64,000 bases of DNA, from assembly GCA_965277595.1 (NCBI GenBank), contig CBDIDH010000002.1:1550001-1614000 (forward strand). Direction: 5' to 3'. The notes below the pieces were generated by a model. The model made no database searches. It worked only from the letters and a program-made list of their open reading frames with translations, and was not told the DNA's origin. Shown piece after piece: positions 8,406 through 17,338 of this stretch; within the stretch, counting starts at the first letter, position 1; each line of letters starts with the position of its first letter. This stretch comes from CBDIDH01 sp965277595 (lineage in GTDB: Bacteria; Planctomycetota; Planctomycetia; Isosphaerales; Isosphaeraceae). The position numbers were made by a program, and so were the translations under genes.

Positions 8406-10409
8406 TCAGGCGTGAATCAAGAGCGTGACGGAGTCGGGAAGGTGTTCGGCAACGGCCTGGATGACGTCGCCTTTCATGGCCTTCCAGAGCGAGCCTCGCC
8501 GGGTCGTGCCAAGCAAGAGAAGGTCGGCGCCGTGGGTCACGGCCATGTCGAGGATCGCGTCGGGAATGTCGCGGGCGACGCCGTAGAGAAGGCGGAGCGG
8601 AACGCCCGACTCCTTGGCCTGCGTCCGCATCCGGTCAAAGAGTTCCAGGGCCTGCGAGTCCTCGTCGAGCCGGGGAATGGCGGTCGGCCCCATCGGCGTG
8701 ACCGCCAGGTGGCGGACGAAGAGAATATCAAGTTCGGCCTGGCGATTCTTGCATTCCTTGAGGGCGAACTCGATCAGGCGGGGGTTGCCCTGCGTCGGGA
8801 CCATGACCCGTTCCTTCGACGAATACGCGCCCGGCTGAATCATCAGCGCCTTCTTTGGCTGCGCGGGCGTCGGCGCGGCGGCCTCGGCGTCGTGAGCCTG
8901 CTTTCTGAGGTTCTGCGCCTTCACGCTGGCGATCCCGATCGGCACCGACGCGGCCAGGCTCGCGAGAAAGGCCGGGCTTGAGTCGCCCATCACGGCGGCG
9001 ATTCCCAGGACCGCCGCGACGGTCAGGCCGGCGACCGCCCAGTACATCGCCCGGACCTGATACGAGATCGGCAAGGCCCGGTTCGAGACGATCGTGCCGA
9101 GCCGACCGGCGAGGCCGCTGACCAGCACGATCAGCGCGAACCCACGCGCCGCGGGCTTCTCCACGCAGATCGTCAACCCGATCGCCACCATGATGATCGT
9201 CAGGATGAACATGAAGGCGCGCTCGAACCTGCCGAGCGGGAGTTCGTAGTTCGTTGACGTCGTTCCCAGGTTGATCGAGATCGCGCCGACGACCCCGATC
9301 GCGTAGAGTCCGGCGAGCGCCTCGACGTTGGGGAAGATCAGGACGACGACCGCCGGCAGGATCGACCCGACCACCAGCGGGAGCACGGGCATGCCGAACC
9401 GGTTCAGGCCCGAGAACGGATGCGGAAGCTCCTTGTCGCGCGAGAGCATGAACTGGATCGAGACGAGGTCGGCCAGGGCCGTGTTCACGGCCGAGAACAG
9501 CAGCGCCGCGAAGACGACTGAGCTGATCGCCGCGAAGGTCGGGCCGACGAACTGCGAGGCGATCACCTTGAGCATGTCGCTGGTGTGGACCAGGTTGCCC
9601 GCCGAGTCTTTCTCCATCAAGATCGAGTCCGGCAGGGCGTTCATCGCCGCGCCGAGGATCAGGTTGAGGATGACGATCTCGACCAGGACGGGAAGAATCG
9701 CCTTCCTCGCGGTTTTTTCCACCGGAGGGACCATGATCCCGGTCATGTTGGCGATCGCCTCGACCCCCGAGAGGGCCAGGACGATCTCGGTAAAACCAAC
9801 CCAGGAGTGCCAGACTCCGTGCCGGAAGGGCGATTCGACCCGCATCGCCGGCAGGTGCGGCAGGCAGGCAATGCCAATGACCAGGGTCAGGGCGATCGTC
9901 GCCAGGGCGACGACCATCGCCACGGTTCCCGTCTTGGCCGGGCCAAGGTAATTCAAGGCGCCGATGCCGAGGATCATCGCCGCGGTCAGGACCGCGTCAA
10001 GCGGCAGGCCGATGAACCGGATCTTGCCGTGAAAACCGAGGACCTGCTGGACGATCTCCAGGTTCGGCCCGAGCAGGTAGTGAAACCCGTCAAGCGCCGA
10101 CATCGAGGCCGTCACCACGTAATCGGCACAGAGCAAGAGGCCGCCGACGACCGCCAGAAGCTGCGAACGGTGCCGGGCCGATGAGTAGACGCCGCCGCCG
10201 TCGGGAAAGAGGCGGCAGATGATCTCATAACTCCAGCCGACGCCGATCATCAGGCCGCACATCGCGGCGATGAACCAGAACGACGACCGCCCCGTGAAGG
10301 CGAAGGCCAGACCCAGCACATACAGGCGGCTGGTTCCCCAGTCGCCAAAGAGCATCGGACCGGCGTGATACCACCTCAACTCGCGCGGACGGTCACCGGA
10401 CGCTAACAT
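8406..10409 (-). CDS. APC-family permease with C-terminal universal stress protein domain
   Basis: 667 residues. The first ~470 form about twelve membrane helices of the amino acid-polyamine-organocation (APC) type: an early FTGRSSFWFIAAMCGLMIGVGWSY region, then FPDGGGVYSSAR, where transporters of the family bind substrate. After a short linker, residues ~530-667 form a cytoplasmic UspA-like domain (VMVPTQGNPRLIEFALKECK ... LLLLGTTRRGSLWKAMKGD). The final G-x2-G-x9-G-type nucleotide loop is only partly kept. Such fusions are thought to gate transport by nucleotide or stress signals. The substrate cannot be inferred. Confidence 0.9.
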   Translation of the reverse strand: MLASGDRPRELRWYHAGPMLFGDWGTSRLYVLGLAFAFTGRSSFWFIAAMCGLMIGVGWSYEIICRLFPDGGGVYSSARHRSQLLAVVGGLLLCADYVVTASMSALDGFHYLLGPNLEIVQQVLGFHGKIRFIGLPLDAVLTAAMILGIGALNYLGPAKTGTVAMVVALATIALTLVIGIACLPHLPAMRVESPFRHGVWHSWVGFTEIVLALSGVEAIANMTGIMVPPVEKTARKAILPVLVEIVILNLILGAAMNALPDSILMEKDSAGNLVHTSDMLKVIASQFVGPTFAAISSVVFAALLFSAVNTALADLVSIQFMLSRDKELPHPFSGLNRFGMPVLPLVVGSILPAVVVLIFPNVEALAGLYAIGVVGAISINLGTTSTNYELPLGRFERAFMFILTIIMVAIGLTICVEKPAARGFALIVLVSGLAGRLGTIVSNRALPISYQVRAMYWAVAGLTVAAVLGIAAVMGDSSPAFLASLAASVPIGIASVKAQNLRKQAHDAEAAAPTPAQPKKALMIQPGAYSSKERVMVPTQGNPRLIEFALKECKNRQAELDILFVRHLAVTPMGPTAIPRLDEDSQALELFDRMRTQAKESGVPLRLLYGVARDIPDAILDMAVTHGADLLLLGTTRRGSLWKAMKGDVIQAVAEHLPDSVTLLIHA

Positions 10410-11432
10410 CGCGGATCGGCCTCGTGAACGTGTGATTCAGGATCAGATCGCGGAGACCGAAAAGGCTCGATCGGGGCGTCGAGGCGGGCGGAAACTCGTC
10501 GGTTCCGAGCGCGGAGGCTCCGCGCGCGCTGACCGACCCGCCACAGTCTGGAACCGCCGCGATTGCCGGCCTTTGACGTCTCTTGAGGTTGGTTTACCTG
10601 CCTGATCGATCGATCCCGACCAGCCGTCTTGTTGCGGAAATGATGCTGTCTGGGGGCCGGTCGAACGTGACCGGCGGTTGCCGGCCGGCGCTGGAATGCC
10701 GGGCCGGGCGGGAAAGGACCCCCTCGGACGCCTGCGAGGTTAGCTGACGGGCTCGGGGCCGAAGGTGCCCCGTCGCGACGACCCACCCTGGACAGGATCG
10801 ATCCAGGATAGCCACCCGCCGCGATTCGCCCCCGTGGTACTTGGTTCCCCCGCCCCCCTTTTCCCGACGACCGGGCCTGGAGGTTTGGCGTTCACTCTCG
10901 GACAGCGTTCTCCCTCGGCGGATCATGCGATCCACCCCAGAGATCGCACGATTTAACCCGAACCCCGACCGCCTCGTCAAGGGGTGCGTTTCCGAAGTCG
11001 TTGATCGTCCTCAAATGGTGCATCCCCCCGCGTTCTTCCCGAGGACGGTTCGCTTCTTACGAGTTGACTGCGATACAATGACAATTGCCCAGGAATTCTA
11101 CCACGAAGATTCTTAATATCGATTATCCTTGTTTTGACTTGTTTGAAGTCCCCCAAGTTGCGGAATCGGTCAGAACAACGCCGTCGAAAAATGAATTGAC
11201 ACCAATTACCCCCAATTGACACCAATTACCCCCCCCAAAGGCCGAGACACGCCTTCGTGTCTCGGTTCACGAAGAGTCCGGCCCTTCAGGGATCGCCCAG
11301 AAGCTCGGTTCAAACGGCAGGCCAGCAAATGCCCCGCCACGGACGATGCGGCCACCCATTGAGAAAGGCATTCGGACGCGCTAGGATCGCTTCACCATCG
11401 CTCGTTCCGGTGGCCATCAAAGCGAGAAGACC
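10410..11432. other. Long intergenic region, no credible gene
   Basis: About 1 kb between the permease start and the first small paralogue. Open frames here are arginine/proline-rich shadows without ribosome sites. The right half becomes AT-rich at ~11080-11150, and a partial MITE-like element lies at 11154-11234. The permease promoter must lie near the left end, but I see no convincing -35/-10 pair. Confidence 0.6.
11154..11234 (-). repeat. MITE-like element, partial (copy R1)
   Basis: Contains the core words CAAGTTGCGGAATCGGTCAG and CGCCGTCGAAAAATGAATTG followed by the end ACACCAATTACC. The terminal AATTGACACCAATTACCCC is then repeated once more. The opposite end (AATTGGTGTCAATTC) is missing. 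Orientation is given relative to the fullest copy at 27607. Confidence 0.8.
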
Positions 11433-11951
11433 ATGAGGTTGCCCCGACTTACCACGAGACGTCTGATGGTGCTGGTCGCGGCCTTGGCTGTGATTCTCGG
11501 CATTCTGTCGGCCATGCATCGCCGCCGAGAGCGATTTCGGCATCTAGCCACCGAATACTTCTCGGCGAGCAAGGCGGTGTACACCGGCCCGGACGACTCC
11601 ATGATGGAGGGGTACCATGCCGATCTCGCCTCGAAATACAAAGCCGCGGCTGACCGACCTTGGCTCCCGGTTGAGGCCGACCTTCCGCCGACCGACGGTA
11701 TCAGAGCCTTTTGGATCGCCCATGCCGCGGTCAAGAAGGCGTATCCTGGCATTTCGCTCGACGAGTACGTGGCCCAAGTCTCGGTGTTCGACGGGTGGGA
11801 AGGCCGTGACGCCCCGGAGGGTCGCACCATCTACGCCGTCCGATATCGCAGGCGCGATAACCACTCCGGCATGAACGTGATCGTGGACGACCCCGTGGAG
11901 ATCTACCTCCACAGTGACGGGCCGCCTCCGGTCCCGACTAACCTAAGATAG
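11433..11951 (+). CDS. Small membrane-anchored protein, paralogue 1 of a tandem array
   Basis: 172 residues starting MRLPRLTTRRLMVLVAALAV. This is a basic RxTxRRLM box leading straight into one membrane helix (~10-28), followed by a hydrophilic body rich in charged residues. The middle has ASKYKAAADRPWLPVEADLP, a version of the [YK]xxAAxxPWLPV motif shared with its neighbours, after which this copy continues for a further ~90 residues (DEYVAQVSVFDGWEGRD). No enzyme motif is visible. The helix and basic N terminus suggest an inner-membrane protein with its body outside the cytoplasm. Confidence 0.7.
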   Translation: MRLPRLTTRRLMVLVAALAVILGILSAMHRRRERFRHLATEYFSASKAVYTGPDDSMMEGYHADLASKYKAAADRPWLPVEADLPPTDGIRAFWIAHAAVKKAYPGISLDEYVAQVSVFDGWEGRDAPEGRTIYAVRYRRRDNHSGMNVIVDDPVEIYLHSDGPPPVPTNLR

Positions 11952-11994
11952 TTGAAATGGACGAATCGGTAAAATAAAACATTCGGAAGTAACG

Positions 11995-12402
11995 ATGCGA
12001 CTTCCCAGACTGACCATCCGGAAATTGGCGACGTTGGTGGCCGGCGTGGCGGTCCTCCTGGCCGCATTCGTCGAGTGGCCGAGATGGCAGCGGCGGAGGG
12101 CGATCGCGGATCTTCAGGCGAGGCTCGCGCGACCGATGGAGAATCCGCAGGATTTGCGGAATGAGACACCGCTCTTCGACTTCGTCTGGTATCTGAACTC
12201 GGGCATGGACCCGAAGAATTGCATCGCCGTCGCCGTCGAGCCCAAGGTCTACAAGGAGATAAACACGGCCTCCCCCCCGATCTCCATCGGACCCGATGAG
12301 TACCGATTGCCCATAAAGGCGATCCTGCAACGCAAACTTGAGCCGCTGGGGCTGACCTCGGAGATTCGCGATGGACGGCTCGTCATCTTCGTCGAGCCTT
12401 AG
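11995..12402 (+). CDS. Small membrane-anchored protein, paralogue 2
   Basis: 135 residues starting MRLPRLTIRKLATLVAGVAVL, nearly the same N-terminal box and helix as the gene before it. The body differs: it lacks the AARxPWLPV motif and ends with LTSEIRDGRLVIFVEP. GGAAG lies upstream of the ATG. The body resembles the short beta-rich repeats found in DUF4974/secretin-like N domains (KAILQRKLEPLGL), but this is a weak impression only. Confidence 0.65.
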   Translation: MRLPRLTIRKLATLVAGVAVLLAAFVEWPRWQRRRAIADLQARLARPMENPQDLRNETPLFDFVWYLNSGMDPKNCIAVAVEPKVYKEINTASPPISIGPDEYRLPIKAILQRKLEPLGLTSEIRDGRLVIFVEP

Positions 12403-12472
12403 GGGCGGAACCTCGACGCTGCCGGCGTTCAGCAATCCGAGAAATAGCAGCAAGAATTCTCAGTGCCGGCTC

Positions 12473-12793
12473 ATGCGAATCCCCCGCTTGCGATTCACGG
12501 TGAGGCGCATGCTCATGGCCGTCGCGGCCGTCGCCTTGCTGTTTGGCCTGCTGGTGGAGCGTCGGCAGAACTTTCGCGGGATCGCCGCCGATCATGCTTC
12601 GGTGATTAAACCGTACGCGGCCACGGGCTGGATCACCGAGGCGCAAGTCATGTACCACGATGAAATGCGACGTAAGTACGAGTGGGCGGCTCGCCATCCC
12701 TGGCTTCTTGTCGCTCCCGACCCGTCGCCGCCGCTGGCTTTGGATGAGGGAAGGAGCCCATTCGATCCACAGCCGCCGAGGACAAGCCCGTGA
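12473..12793 (+). CDS. Small membrane-anchored protein, paralogue 3
   Basis: 106 residues starting MRIPRLRFTVRRMLMAVAAVAL, with the shared basic box plus helix and a C-terminal YEWAARHPWLLVAPDPSPP motif. I start at ATG 12473, which restores the family N terminus; the frame is open for 34 further codons upstream, but that part is serine-rich and unlike the paralogues. The stop overlaps the start of the next gene (GTGA at 12790-12793), which points to coupled translation. Confidence 0.7.
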   Translation: MRIPRLRFTVRRMLMAVAAVALLFGLLVERRQNFRGIAADHASVIKPYAATGWITEAQVMYHDEMRRKYEWAARHPWLLVAPDPSPPLALDEGRSPFDPQPPRTSP

Positions 12794-13164
12794 CGGTGCG
12801 ATTAACGATCCGAAGATTAATGATCGTTGTAGTGATCGCGGCATTGCTCATGGGTGCGTCGGTTCGGTTATGGCAGAGGTCGAAGGATCTGAACGTCCTG
12901 GTGAAACATTATCGGACCAATGTAAATTTCTGGAATGAAGAGAGCCTCGACCATGCGATAGTCGCGGAGAAACACGAAAAGCTTGCCGCTACCGGAGATG
13001 CCGAATTGCGTCGCCGGCATCGGCTGCTCGCCGCCCGGGAGCACGAGATCGCGGCGAACCATCGAAGGACGGCACTTCACCACGAGCAGTGGTTGCATAA
13101 GTATGAGCGTGCCGCCCGTTACCCCTGGATGCCGATCGAACTTGAGCCGCCTGATCCGGAGTGA
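12790..13164 (+). CDS. Small membrane-anchored protein, paralogue 4
   Basis: 124 residues with a GTG start that overlaps the previous stop. N terminus MTVRLTIRRLMIVVVIAALLM matches the family box and helix. The middle is histidine- and charge-rich (HHEQWLHKYERAARYPWMPI), and the C terminus has the shared YERAARxPW[ML]P motif. It has no paralogue-specific catalytic residues that I can see. Confidence 0.7.
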   Translation: MTVRLTIRRLMIVVVIAALLMGASVRLWQRSKDLNVLVKHYRTNVNFWNEESLDHAIVAEKHEKLAATGDAELRRRHRLLAAREHEIAANHRRTALHHEQWLHKYERAARYPWMPIELEPPDPE

Positions 13165-13168
13165 GCCC

Positions 13169-13510
13169 GTGGCCGTCAAAGTACCCCGCTTCACGACTGG
13201 CCTGTTGATGGTCGCGGTCGCCGTTGTCGCGGGGCTGCTCGGCGTGGCCTCCCTCATCCGGCGGCGGGGCGAGGTGCTTCGCTCGATGTCACTCTCCCAC
13301 CGCAGTGAAGCCTACAGTACGGCCGACACCGCGTGGGGTTTCCAAAGGTTCGGAATCGGCACAGATGGAACTGTACCCGAGGAGAATGCCCGTCAGGCCG
13401 ACCATTATTGGCAGTTGTACGCATACCACCTGGAACTGGGCGTGAAATACGAACGAGCGGCCCGCCGCCCCTGGCTGCCGGTCGCCCCCGACCCGCCGGT
13501 GCCGAATTGA
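13169..13510 (+). CDS. Small membrane-anchored protein, paralogue 5
   Basis: 113 residues from a GTG at 13169, five bases after the previous stop. The N terminus MAVKVPRFTTGLLMVAVAVVAGLLG is a diverged form of the box plus helix, and the C terminus ends KYERAARRPWLPVAPDPPVP, the cleanest copy of the shared motif. The frame is open upstream over paralogue 4, but those residues are a shadow of that gene. Confidence 0.68.
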   Translation: MAVKVPRFTTGLLMVAVAVVAGLLGVASLIRRRGEVLRSMSLSHRSEAYSTADTAWGFQRFGIGTDGTVPEENARQADHYWQLYAYHLELGVKYERAARRPWLPVAPDPPVPN

Positions 13511-13889
13511 CCGCCTAGCCGATCACCCCGACCGCTTGCCCAACCACCCCCTCGATTCTCGCCACCTCGGCGGCCATGCGGTCCAGCCGGTCCGCCAGAG
13601 CGCATATCGGGGCGAGATCGGCATTCTGGTCGTCCTGGCCGTCGAGTGTGTCCACGTGGAAATTGGTGCCAATTCATTTTTCTCTTCCAAGTTACAGAAT
13701 CGGTCAGGCCAGCGCCGTCGAAAAATGAATCGACACCAATTTTTGACACCAAGTTTTCCCATCTGGTAAACCGAGCGGTCACCGATTACAATTGTCGGAC
13801 ACGCTGCGTCATCATCCGCATCCGCGATCGTATCGAGGCCCCCTGTCTCGGGGACGGCCAGGATCGTGAACTCGAACGAGGGGAGACTC
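13511..13889. other. Intergenic region holding MITE-like copy R2
   Basis: Apart from the element at 13661-13742, this stretch contains no credible gene. A ribosome site GAGGGGA lies at its right end, in front of ATG 13890. Confidence 0.6.
13661..13742 (-). repeat. MITE-like element, near-complete (copy R2)
   Basis: About 82 bases with inverted ends AATTGGTGCCAATTCATTTT and AAAATGAATCGACACCAATT. The core reads CTTCCAAGTTACAGAATCGG then TCAGGCCAGCGCCGTCG, the reverse complement of the core at 27607-27690. A third ACACCAA follows directly at 13745. Confidence 0.85.
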
Positions 13890-14273
13890 ATGGCGTCAGT
13901 CGACACGGAACGGATCGAGAATCGGAGTCGATTTGCCCTGGGCATGGCGGTGGCCTCCCTCATCTGCATATTCGCGTTCTCGATCCCGCTCTTGACCTAC
14001 ATGGCCCAGGGCCTCCACCTCGTCGTTGACGCCCCGCCGCCGAAGGCCCTCGAACTCTTGACACGGGTGTCACCGTGGCTGCCCGGGTTGATCGCCGTGC
14101 TCGGTTCCCTCGGCCTGCTGAGGAAAGAGTCACGAATGAACCCGGGCGCCGCTCTGAGATGGAACTGGGCGGCGGTCTTCGCCGTGGCCCTGTTCGGCGG
14201 CTTCCTGCTTCTCGTGTGCGGCGTGTCGATGGCCATGAGCCTCTTCAGCCTCAACCACAGGCAATGGTGGTAG
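13890..14273 (+). CDS. Hypothetical membrane protein, three helices
   Basis: 127 residues with three hydrophobic segments: ALGMAVASLICIFAFSIPLL, VSPWLPGLIAVLGSLGLL and WAAVFAVALFGGFLLLVCGV. ATG 13890 is preferred over GTG 13866 because GAGGGGA lies just before it. It is followed after 21 bases by the next gene on the same strand. I recognise no family. Confidence 0.6.
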   Translation: MASVDTERIENRSRFALGMAVASLICIFAFSIPLLTYMAQGLHLVVDAPPPKALELLTRVSPWLPGLIAVLGSLGLLRKESRMNPGAALRWNWAAVFAVALFGGFLLLVCGVSMAMSLFSLNHRQWW

Positions 14274-14294
14274 CCTCCGGGAGGGGTGTGAGTC

Positions 14295-15506
14295 ATGCGA
14301 GCGGTCTTCCTCATCCTGTGTGCCGTCGGATCGCCGCCATCGGAGACGCCGACCGCCGAGAGCCTTCGCGGGGAGGCGCGGCGATGGTTCGAAGAGGTCT
14401 CCTTTCGCTGCACGTTCCGGCTCCGATCGGGCGTGGCTAACTCGGTCGCGGAAGCGCTGCGCGGCGAGGTTGACTCGAAGCTGGGAAGCGCGTATTCCCG
14501 GTGGGAGTGCCGCGGTGAATTCCAGAAACTTGGTCCGAACATGAGGTGCGTTAACGACTACGGATCGCCCGGCTTTCAGTACGGGCCCAAGTGGGGGGAG
14601 GTCACGCTCGAACCGGTGGAGGAAGCCACGAACGGACTCGTGATGGTCCGTAGGTTCCCGAGACGTGGCGAGATCTTCGGGGACAAGGCGAGGGTCGCCA
14701 AAGTCGAGCGATTGAGGAAGCCTCAAGGTCAGACGATTCTGGCCGGACCGATGTCGGGAGTTACCATCCTGCCGCTTATTCCGATGCACTCGACCGCCGA
14801 GCAGCCGTTTGAATCGCTCCAGGTCGAGGGCGTCCGGGCGATCGACGGGGAGCACGTCGAGGTTCTTTGCACCGGGCGGCAGCAGGGGCGGAACGGGCGG
14901 ATCGACTACGCGGAATCGCGGAAGCGGCGGATTCTCTTCTGGACGAAACCCGCGCCTCCGGTCGTCCAGAGGATCGAGGAACACGTCGAGCGAACGTCGC
15001 TTCAAGGGCCGACCAAAGTCCTGGGCCGTGACGAGATTCACGCGATCCTCTCGGATTTCAAGCCGTGTCCCGGCGGCATGGTGGCCCGTCGTGTGCGTTA
15101 CGTCGAACAGTCCGAGGGGTTGCGAGCAAGGAGATGGAAGCTCGAGGAACCGGGCGTCCGAATGCTCGAATGGAGTTCCGAAGACCTGGGTGATCGGCCG
15201 CCGACCGATGCGGATTTCACGATGTCCATACCCTCAGACGTGCGCCTGGTCGGACTCAAGCAGGAGTTGCCCCCAGGCTCGGCCAGGACACTGGATCTCA
15301 GCAAGATCGGCCCGTCGGACCTGGAAGAGCCGGTTGCGGCGCCGGCCTCACGAGAAGCGCCGTTGTTGCACACAGGACTCGGCCGCCTGCTCGTTTCCTG
15401 GGTCGTCGAGATGATCGTGTTCGGCTTCGTGTTGGCGCGCCATCTCTCCGGCCGCGCCGCGATTGTCGCCAAGCCGGGGCCAGGGGACGTCGGGGATCGG
15501 TCATGA
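14295..15506 (+). CDS. Hypothetical secreted or membrane-anchored protein
   Basis: 403 residues. A short N-terminal hydrophobic segment (MRAVFLILCAVGS) looks like a signal peptide, and one hydrophobic helix near the C terminus (LLVSWVVEMIVFGFVLA, ~375-392) may anchor the protein. The body between them is beta-rich and charged. I recognise no domain, and no catalytic motif stands out. It follows the three-helix protein by 21 bases and may share its transcript. Confidence 0.65.
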   Translation: MRAVFLILCAVGSPPSETPTAESLRGEARRWFEEVSFRCTFRLRSGVANSVAEALRGEVDSKLGSAYSRWECRGEFQKLGPNMRCVNDYGSPGFQYGPKWGEVTLEPVEEATNGLVMVRRFPRRGEIFGDKARVAKVERLRKPQGQTILAGPMSGVTILPLIPMHSTAEQPFESLQVEGVRAIDGEHVEVLCTGRQQGRNGRIDYAESRKRRILFWTKPAPPVVQRIEEHVERTSLQGPTKVLGRDEIHAILSDFKPCPGGMVARRVRYVEQSEGLRARRWKLEEPGVRMLEWSSEDLGDRPPTDADFTMSIPSDVRLVGLKQELPPGSARTLDLSKIGPSDLEEPVAAPASREAPLLHTGLGRLLVSWVVEMIVFGFVLARHLSGRAAIVAKPGPGDVGDRS

Positions 15507-15513
15507 AGACGAC

Positions 15514-15560
15514 GGGAAATTCAAAGGGGTCTAACAGTTCTGACCCCCTTTGAATTTCCC
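15514..15560. terminator. Strong palindrome between convergent genes
   Basis: GGGAAATTCAAAGGGGTC (15514-15531) pairs with GACCCCCTTTGAATTTCCC (15542-15560) with a single bulged C and a ten-base loop. It lies just past the end of the 403-residue gene and before the end of the convergent ice-binding-like gene, so it could end transcription from either side. The palindrome also resembles REP sequences linked to RAYT transposases, though none is encoded here. Confidence 0.75.
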
Positions 15561-15625
15561 ATCACCCCCGCCAGGTTACCGACGGCATTAGCTCGTGAAC
15601 ACCCGCTGGGGGGGCCTTGCGGAGA

Positions 15626-17056
15626 TCACCGGGCGTGGAGGATTTTCCAGAAGAAGAAATGCCGGGTGGCGGCACTCCAGACGCTATACGTGGGTTCTTG
15701 CAAGGTCGTCGCCGGCACCGACCCCCGCGCTCCGAAGGTCGCGACCGGACGGTACGAGGGTCCCGCGACGACCTCGTCGCCGAAGGTCGTCTGGTAGTTG
15801 ATCCCCAGGCCGCTGACCGTCAACTCGTACGGCCGACGCAGCGGTAGGAGGTTGTGAGGGACCAGGGTCACCGTGTGCATGACCGGGTTGTACGTGGCCG
15901 AGTCGATCACAATTCGCGTCCCGGAGAGGCGGCCGAGGCCAGCGTACCGCAGGTCGTAGTTGTTGGTATTCCGGGCCTGCGCCGGGTCCAGCGGGCCGCT
16001 GAAAGTCAGGACGAAGAGGGTTGGCTGGGCGTGGAAGCCGAAGCGCTGGAGTTCGACGACCGCGGCCTTGGGTACTGGCCTGGGTTTGGGCTTCGGAGGC
16101 GGAGTCGGGCTGGGAGTCGGGCTCGGAGTTCGGGTCGGCGTCGGCGTCGGCGTAGGAGTTCGGGTCGGAGTTGGCGTGGGAGTCGGCGTCGGCGTGGGCG
16201 TCGGCGTGGGGGTCGGCGTGGGTGTCGGCGTGGGGGTCGGAGTTGGCGTGGGTGTGGGAGTCGGTGTCGGCGTCGGCGTGGGGGTCGGAGTTGGCGTGGG
16301 TGTGGGAGTCGGTGTCGGCGTGGGCGTGGGCGTGGGCGTCGGGGTCGGGGTCATGTCGAGGCAGACGTTGGAGACGGCGTTCGTATCCAATGTGACGGCG
16401 CCGTTTCGCGCAAGGGCTCTCCCGGACGCGATACCGGCGTCGGTGTTCAGGGTAATGCTCGTGAGCGCGAGTATGTTCCCCTCGAACGCGGTATTTGTTC
16501 CGAGGGTCGCGGAGCTTCCCACCTGCCAGAATACGTTGCAAGCGTCGGCGTCATTGACCAGGAGTACAGACGAGTTGCTTGCCGTCGTCAGGGTGCTCCC
16601 GATCTGGATCACGAAGACCGCATTGGGGTCGCCCTGAGCGTCGAGAGTCAGTGTTCCCGTCAACATCGCCGACGACGTGAACTGATAGACCCCTGGCGTG
16701 AGGGTTTTTCCGCCCAGGTCCTGCTCGGTCAGGTTCTGATCGGCCGGTTCTCCCGCGAGGATGTTGTACGCCGTGGTGAGATCGACCTCGGCCTGTGCCG
16801 CGACCGCTCCGCCCGGGTAGGTTGTCCCGTTCACGCTCCCCGGTGGAAAACCGGTGATCGCGGCCCCCGGGCTGACACCCAGGTTTCCCACCAGCGCGGT
16901 CGGTCCGGTATTGGTCACCGTCGAGCCAGCCAGGACCGCGAAGTTCGCCGCCGTGCCCAGCGACGGTGCTGTCGCCATCAGGACCCGGCCTTCACACTGC
17001 TCCAGTATTAGCACCGACTGACGGATTCGACCTTGACTCCGGCGTTCGAAAGACAT
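15626..17056 (-). CDS. Ice-binding-like (DUF3494) surface protein with Thr-Pro linker
   Basis: 476 residues. The N terminus carries LEQCEGRVLMA (~18-28), the planctomycete LExLExR-type export motif. Residues ~30-230 match the DUF3494 ice-binding beta-solenoid: LGTAANFAVLAGSTVTNTG, GNLGVSPG, VFVIQIGSTLTTASNSSVLL. A run of ~85 Thr-Pro residues (16100-16350) then links to a C-terminal beta-sandwich-like region (FVLTFSGPLDPAQARN). In bacteria outside cold habitats DUF3494 proteins probably serve as adhesins; ice binding itself is unproven here. Confidence 0.88.
   Translation of the reverse strand: MSFERRSQGRIRQSVLILEQCEGRVLMATAPSLGTAANFAVLAGSTVTNTGPTALVGNLGVSPGAAITGFPPGSVNGTTYPGGAVAAQAEVDLTTAYNILAGEPADQNLTEQDLGGKTLTPGVYQFTSSAMLTGTLTLDAQGDPNAVFVIQIGSTLTTASNSSVLLVNDADACNVFWQVGSSATLGTNTAFEGNILALTSITLNTDAGIASGRALARNGAVTLDTNAVSNVCLDMTPTPTPTPTPTPTPTPTPTPTPTPTPTPTPTPTPTPTPTPTPTPTPTPTPTPTPTPTPTPTPTRTPTPTPTPTRTPSPTPSPTPPPKPKPRPVPKAAVVELQRFGFHAQPTLFVLTFSGPLDPAQARNTNNYDLRYAGLGRLSGTRIVIDSATYNPVMHTVTLVPHNLLPLRRPYELTVSGLGINYQTTFGDEVVAGPSYRPVATFGARGSVPATTLQEPTYSVWSAATRHFFFWKILHAR
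16083..16352. repeat. Hexamer-type low-complexity tract encoding a Thr-Pro linker
   Basis: On the plus strand the tract is built from GGCGTG, GGAGTC, GGCGTC and GGGGTC words with some longer-range duplication. Read on the minus strand it encodes about 85 alternating Thr and Pro residues. The repeat keeps frame, so length can vary without breaking the protein. Confidence 0.9.
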
Positions 17057-17338
17057 CGACGAGGCCTCTAAGGGCTTGGATTATCAGGCGCTGCATGTCA
17101 ATATTTACAGCATAGGCCAATATTAATGAATTGACCCCCGCACCTTTCGCCCCGTCATCGCTTCTTTCACGCAAAGACTTTTATATTAATGGTTTATAAC
17201 TTTACAATCTTCGATAAATCGCTTCCCTGCCTCGCCGCCCCCTCGCTCGCGGGGCGACGGCGCCCTATCGGCCCCTGGACTCGATTTCTGATCATAAATG
17301 GCTTATGAACTGAGAAGCCGCGCGGTGCGAGGGCGAGA
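17057..17338. other. AT-rich intergenic region upstream of the ice-binding-like gene
   Basis: Much richer in A+T than the genome around it, especially at 17095-17215, and likely to contain the promoter of the minus-strand gene. I see no credible gene, and no promoter match good enough to report. Confidence 0.5.
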
